Below are positions 22,897 to 26,022 of a stretch of 26,022 bases of DNA, piece after piece. The position numbers and the translations under genes were made by a program. This DNA comes from Candidatus Lambdaproteobacteria bacterium. GTDB taxonomy: Bacteria > SAR324 > NAC60-12. The notes below the pieces were generated by a model. That model ran no database searches. It saw only the letters and a list, made by a program, of their open reading frames with translations, and was not told where the DNA came from. Location: positions 1-26,022 of the forward strand of contig DTUH01000309.1 in the NCBI GenBank assembly GCA_012964265.1, given 5' to 3'. Every line of letters starts with the position of its first letter. Position 1 is the stretch's first letter.

Positions 22897-23220
22897 ATGG
22901 CAAGCGACAAGGTAATTCACCTTGAGGATTCCAACTTTGAAGAAGAAACCAAATCGGGCTATGCGCTCATTGATTTTTGGGCAACATGGTGCGGTCCGTG
23001 CGTAGCATTGGCACCGTTGATTGATGAAATTGCCGGAAATATGGAAGGTAAACTAAAAGTTTGCAAGCTTGATGTGGACAAAAATATGCAGACTGCGGCC
23101 CGTTTTGGAGTTCGAGGAATTCCTTATATAGTCCTTCTCAAAGATGGAAAAGAAGTTGACAGTGTTACAGGTAATGATCCATCCCGCGTTCGTGCGTTGG
23201 CAGAACAGGCAAACAGCTAA
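22897..23220 (+). CDS. trxA: Thioredoxin
   Basis: Cytoplasmic dithiol-disulfide reductant. The 107-residue protein has the intact active site WCGPC (31-35) in DFWATWCGPCVALAP, the cis-proline Pro76 in RGIPYIV, and the C-terminal LLKDGKEVDSVTG strand-helix pattern. Length matches TrxA (about 108). The residue after the cis-proline is Tyr rather than the usual Thr, and an extra Cys (56) is in KVCKLDVD; both are tolerated in the family. A clean AGGAG ribosome site lies six bases upstream. It begins the plus-strand trxA-truA-uvrB series, with 18 bases to truA. Confidence 0.97.
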   Translation: MASDKVIHLEDSNFEEETKSGYALIDFWATWCGPCVALAPLIDEIAGNMEGKLKVCKLDVDKNMQTAARFGVRGIPYIVLLKDGKEVDSVTGNDPSRVRALAEQANS

Positions 23221-23238
23221 CGCGTCCAAAAAACTCCC

Positions 23239-24039
23239 GTGCCTTCTGCACAAAACTGGTTGCTGCTGCTGACATATGATGGAACCTGCTATCACGGATG
23301 GCAGGTTCAGCCCGATTCACCCACCATTGAAGACAAACTTGAACAGGCGGTCAAAAGTTTGACCGGAGAATCAGTAAAAGTTCACGGAGCGGGGCGTACC
23401 GATTCCGGAGTTCATGCCCTCAATTTCACCGCAAATTTTAAGTCTTCAGCAGAAAACTTCAAAACGCCGGAAAAGTGGCGTATCGCGCTCAATGCCGTTT
23501 TACCGGCTGATATTGTTGTTAAATACGCACAAATTGTTTCTCCGGAATTTCACGCCAGGCACAGCGCAATTGGCAAACGCTACCGCTATCTTATTTACAA
23601 CCTTCCTTACCGGGCAGTCTTTTCTCGTAACCAAAGCTGGTGGGTTAATCAGAAATTAGACATAAAACGGATGGAAGAAGCTGCTGACGTTTTAATCGGG
23701 GAACACGATTTTTCTGCATTTCGTGCCGCAAGTTGTTCTTCACCAAATCCGGTCAAAAATATGCGTGAAATATTGATTGCAAAAACGCTCCTCAGTAACT
23801 CAACCCTGCAAATAGAAATTGAAGCAAATTCGTTTTTACAGCACATGGTACGCATAATTACCGGAACTTTAGTTGAAGTCGGGCAGGGCCGCAAAAACAT
23901 TGATGATGTCGCCGAAGCTCTTAAAAGCGGTAAACGTAAGCTGGCGGGAATTACTGCTCCGGCACACGGACTTTATTCTTTGAGCGTGATTTATCCGCAG
24001 GGAATGATCAAGTGGCCTTTGGAAGTGATTGATAATTAG
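23239..24039 (+). CDS. truA: tRNA pseudouridine synthase A
   Basis: Makes pseudouridine at positions 38-40 of the tRNA anticodon arm. The 266-residue protein has the TruA signatures: LLLTYDGTCYHGWQVQPDSP near the N terminus, catalytic Asp55 in GAGRTDSGVHA, the KRYRYLIYN strand, GEHDFSAFRAA and FLQHMVRIITGTLVEVGQG. The start is GTG, 18 bases after trxA, with no obvious Shine-Dalgarno sequence; no ATG lies between it and the conserved TYDG motif, so GTG is needed. It is followed by uvrB after 10 bases, which suggests co-transcription of the three plus-strand genes. Confidence 0.96.
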   Translation: MPSAQNWLLLLTYDGTCYHGWQVQPDSPTIEDKLEQAVKSLTGESVKVHGAGRTDSGVHALNFTANFKSSAENFKTPEKWRIALNAVLPADIVVKYAQIVSPEFHARHSAIGKRYRYLIYNLPYRAVFSRNQSWWVNQKLDIKRMEEAADVLIGEHDFSAFRAASCSSPNPVKNMREILIAKTLLSNSTLQIEIEANSFLQHMVRIITGTLVEVGQGRKNIDDVAEALKSGKRKLAGITAPAHGLYSLSVIYPQGMIKWPLEVIDN

Positions 24040-24049
24040 CTGGTAATCC

Positions 24050-26022
24050 ATGGAATTTAATCTTCAATCTGAGTTCAAACCATCCGGAGATCAACCTCAG
24101 GCAATTGAGGCTTTGGTGAATGGAGTCGAAGAAAAACAAAAGCACCAGGTCTTGCTGGGAATTACCGGTTCCGGAAAAACATTCGCAATGGCCAATGTTG
24201 TTCAAAATCTACAGCGTCCCACCCTGGTTATTGCGCACAATAAAACTCTCGCGGCGCAGCTATACAACGAATTCCAAGCCTTCTTTCCTGAAAACGCGGT
24301 CGAGTATTTTGTCAGTTATTATGATTACTACCAGCCGGAAGCTTACGTTCCAAGCCGTGATCTTTACATTGAAAAGGATACTGCACTCAATGATGATCTT
24401 GACCGTTTACGTTTGTCGGCAACGCGTTCGCTTCTGGAGCGTCGAGATGTGCTGATTGTAGCAAGTGTTTCATGCATTTACGGAATTGGTTCACCGGAAA
24501 AATACGAAAAAATGCTGCTCATTTTTAAGGTAGGAGAGCGATTTTCGCGGCAGGTTATTTTAGCAAGACTGGTCGAATTACTGTACACCCGCAACGATAT
24601 TGACTTTCACAGAGGAACTTTTCGGGTGCGCGGCGATGTAATTGATATTTATCTGGCTGAATCTGAGTCGGCAATTAGAGTGGAATTGTTTGGTGACGAA
24701 ATTGAAAGTCTGGTCCGCTTTGATCCTCTGACCGGAAAAAAGCAGATTTCATATCAGCATTTTGTAATTTATCCGGCGTCACATTATGTCGCACCTGCAG
24801 AACATATTCCGGAAACTTTGCGCTTGATCCGTGAAGAACTTCGGGAACGTCTCGAAGACCTCCATGCAAACAATAAAATTCTGGAAGCACAGCGTCTTTT
24901 ACAGCGTACAGAATATGATCTCGAAATGATAGAACAGACCGGTTCCTGTTCCGGAATTGAAAATTACAGCCGCATCATTGATCGCCGTGCGGCCGGAACC
25001 CCTCCTGCCACATTGCTCAATTATTTTCCGGATGATTCTTTGATTTTTGTTGATGAAAGTCACATGACTCTACCCCAGCTTAGAGCAATGAATCGCGGTG
25101 ATTTTTCGAGAAAATCTACTCTTGTGGAACATGGATTCCGGTTGCCTTCTGCAGTGGATAACCGGCCTCTCCAGTTTCCGGAATTTGTAGAATTTCCGCA
25201 AACAAAGATTTATGTTTCAGCAACTCCGGGAGATTACGAACTGGAGCAAACCGAGGGTCAAATGGCGGAACTCGTGGTGCGTCCCACCGGTTTGCTTGAA
25301 CCAATAATCGAAATTCGGCCGGTGCTCGGACAAGTTGATGATATTCTGCATGAAATCCGTATGCGGGCCAAACGAAATGAACGGGTACTCATCACCACCC
25401 TCACAAAACGTATGGCCGAAGACCTCACTGAATATTACGACGATCTTGATGTGAGAGTACGTTACATGCATTCTGACGTTGATGTGGTAGAACGGACCCA
25501 GATTTTGCATGATTTGCGTGCCGGAGAATTTGACGTTTTGGTTGGAATCAACCTGCTCCGGGAAGGATTGGATTTGCCGGAAGTGTCGCTGGTTGGAATT
25601 TTTGATGCAGATAAAGAAGGATTTTTGCGATCCGTGCGTTCGCTGATCCAAACCTGCGGTCGTGCCTCACGAAACGCCAATGGGCGCGTCATTATGTATG
25701 CCGACAAAATTACTGCATCAATTCAAATTACACTTGACCTTACCGATGAACGCCGCCAAAAACAGGAAGCTTACAATAAAAAACACGGCATTGTTCCGAA
25801 AACCATTTTCCGAAAAATTGCCCCGTCTCTTGCTCCGGTTGAATTGGACGAAATGCTGGAAAGCGGGCCTTACGTCGCCGAAGAAACTCCGGTTTACGAA
25901 ACAGTGATCAATCTGGAAGAAAAAATTGCTGAATTTGAGGAAGAAATGCGCGAAGCAGCGGAATCCCTGGAATTTGAACGTGCGGCGGAATTACGGGATC
26001 GGATAGCTGAATTGAGGGAGAA
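24050..26022 (+). CDS. uvrB: Excinuclease ABC subunit B (C-terminal end cut by window)
   Basis: DNA-damage recognition helicase of nucleotide excision repair, working with UvrA and UvrC. The open frame runs from the ATG at 24050 to the window edge, about 657 codons, against ~670 for complete UvrB. Motifs are Walker A GITGSGKT (37-44), the beta-hairpin region VSYYDYYQPEAYVP, the Walker B-type FVDESHMT, YVSATPGDYEL, the helicase VI-like SLIQTCGRASRNANG, and a C-terminal UVR domain (EEEMREAAESLEFERAAELR) that binds UvrC. The start follows MEFNLQSEFKPSGDQPQAI and lies 10 bases after truA. The stop codon is outside the window. No internal stop or frameshift was seen. Confidence 0.97.
   Translation, partial: MEFNLQSEFKPSGDQPQAIEALVNGVEEKQKHQVLLGITGSGKTFAMANVVQNLQRPTLVIAHNKTLAAQLYNEFQAFFPENAVEYFVSYYDYYQPEAYVPSRDLYIEKDTALNDDLDRLRLSATRSLLERRDVLIVASVSCIYGIGSPEKYEKMLLIFKVGERFSRQVILARLVELLYTRNDIDFHRGTFRVRGDVIDIYLAESESAIRVELFGDEIESLVRFDPLTGKKQISYQHFVIYPASHYVAPAEHIPETLRLIREELRERLEDLHANNKILEAQRLLQRTEYDLEMIEQTGSCSGIENYSRIIDRRAAGTPPATLLNYFPDDSLIFVDESHMTLPQLRAMNRGDFSRKSTLVEHGFRLPSAVDNRPLQFPEFVEFPQTKIYVSATPGDYELEQTEGQMAELVVRPTGLLEPIIEIRPVLGQVDDILHEIRMRAKRNERVLITTLTKRMAEDLTEYYDDLDVRVRYMHSDVDVVERTQILHDLRAGEFDVLVGINLLREGLDLPEVSLVGIFDADKEGFLRSVRSLIQTCGRASRNANGRVIMYADKITASIQITLDLTDERRQKQEAYNKKHGIVPKTIFRKIAPSLAPVELDEMLESGPYVAEETPVYETVINLEEKIAEFEEEMREAAESLEFERAAELRDRIAELRE

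Overview
The window is core-genome DNA from a Gram-negative bacterium, moderately AT-rich. It carries fatty-acid synthesis, translation, cell-wall and division genes, DNA repair genes, a bactofilin with an M23 peptidase, and a type II secretion/type IV pilus-class ATPase. Gene content and order (rpsB-tsf-pyrH-frr followed by mraY; murB-ftsQ followed by a GspE-like gene; M23-bactofilin-ftsB) suggest a deltaproteobacterium-like or SAR324-like marine lineage. That placement is an inference from gene content, not from a search. No rRNA, tRNA, CRISPR array, insertion sequence or prophage was recognised.

Layout. (1) 1-7405, minus strand: rpsB, tsf, pyrH, frr and mraY form a tight translation/nucleotide/wall operon that ends in a probable Rho-independent terminator at 2654-2684. 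It is followed by fabG, acpP, fabF and the start of a probable acyl-CoA dehydrogenase. rpsB has a candidate promoter, a foldable leader and a 170-residue Lys/Ala-rich tail. (2) 7602-12801, small units on both strands: a RimI-like acetyltransferase with a DUF1611 protein, moaB, nth with an AEC transporter, a thiamine pyrophosphokinase, and a hot-dog thioesterase. (3) 12836-15078, minus strand: an M23 peptidase, a bactofilin and an FtsB-like protein, probably one envelope-shape/division unit. (4) 15222-15740: the decayed remains of an HD-GYP gene. (5) 15839-22560, minus strand: a LigA-Ia-like small protein, rodZ, a TIGR01212-type radical SAM protein, rsfS, murB, ftsQ and a GspE/PilB ATPase. (6) 22897-26022, plus strand: trxA, truA and uvrB, the last running off the window end.

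How the genes work together. Envelope growth is the recurring theme. mraY makes lipid I and murB makes UDP-MurNAc. ftsQ and ftsB are divisome partners. rodZ, the bactofilin and the M23 enzyme set cell shape. The fab genes make acyl chains. Translation genes (rpsB, tsf, frr, rsfS, truA, rimI) are interleaved with these.

The points most worth a second look are the stand-alone ligase-Ia-like protein upstream of rodZ, the extended S2 protein and its leader, the two-way foldable repeat between murB and ftsQ, the enriched palindromic 8-mer TTCCGGAA, and the HD-GYP relic. I did not find a clear multi-gene defence or biosynthetic system.
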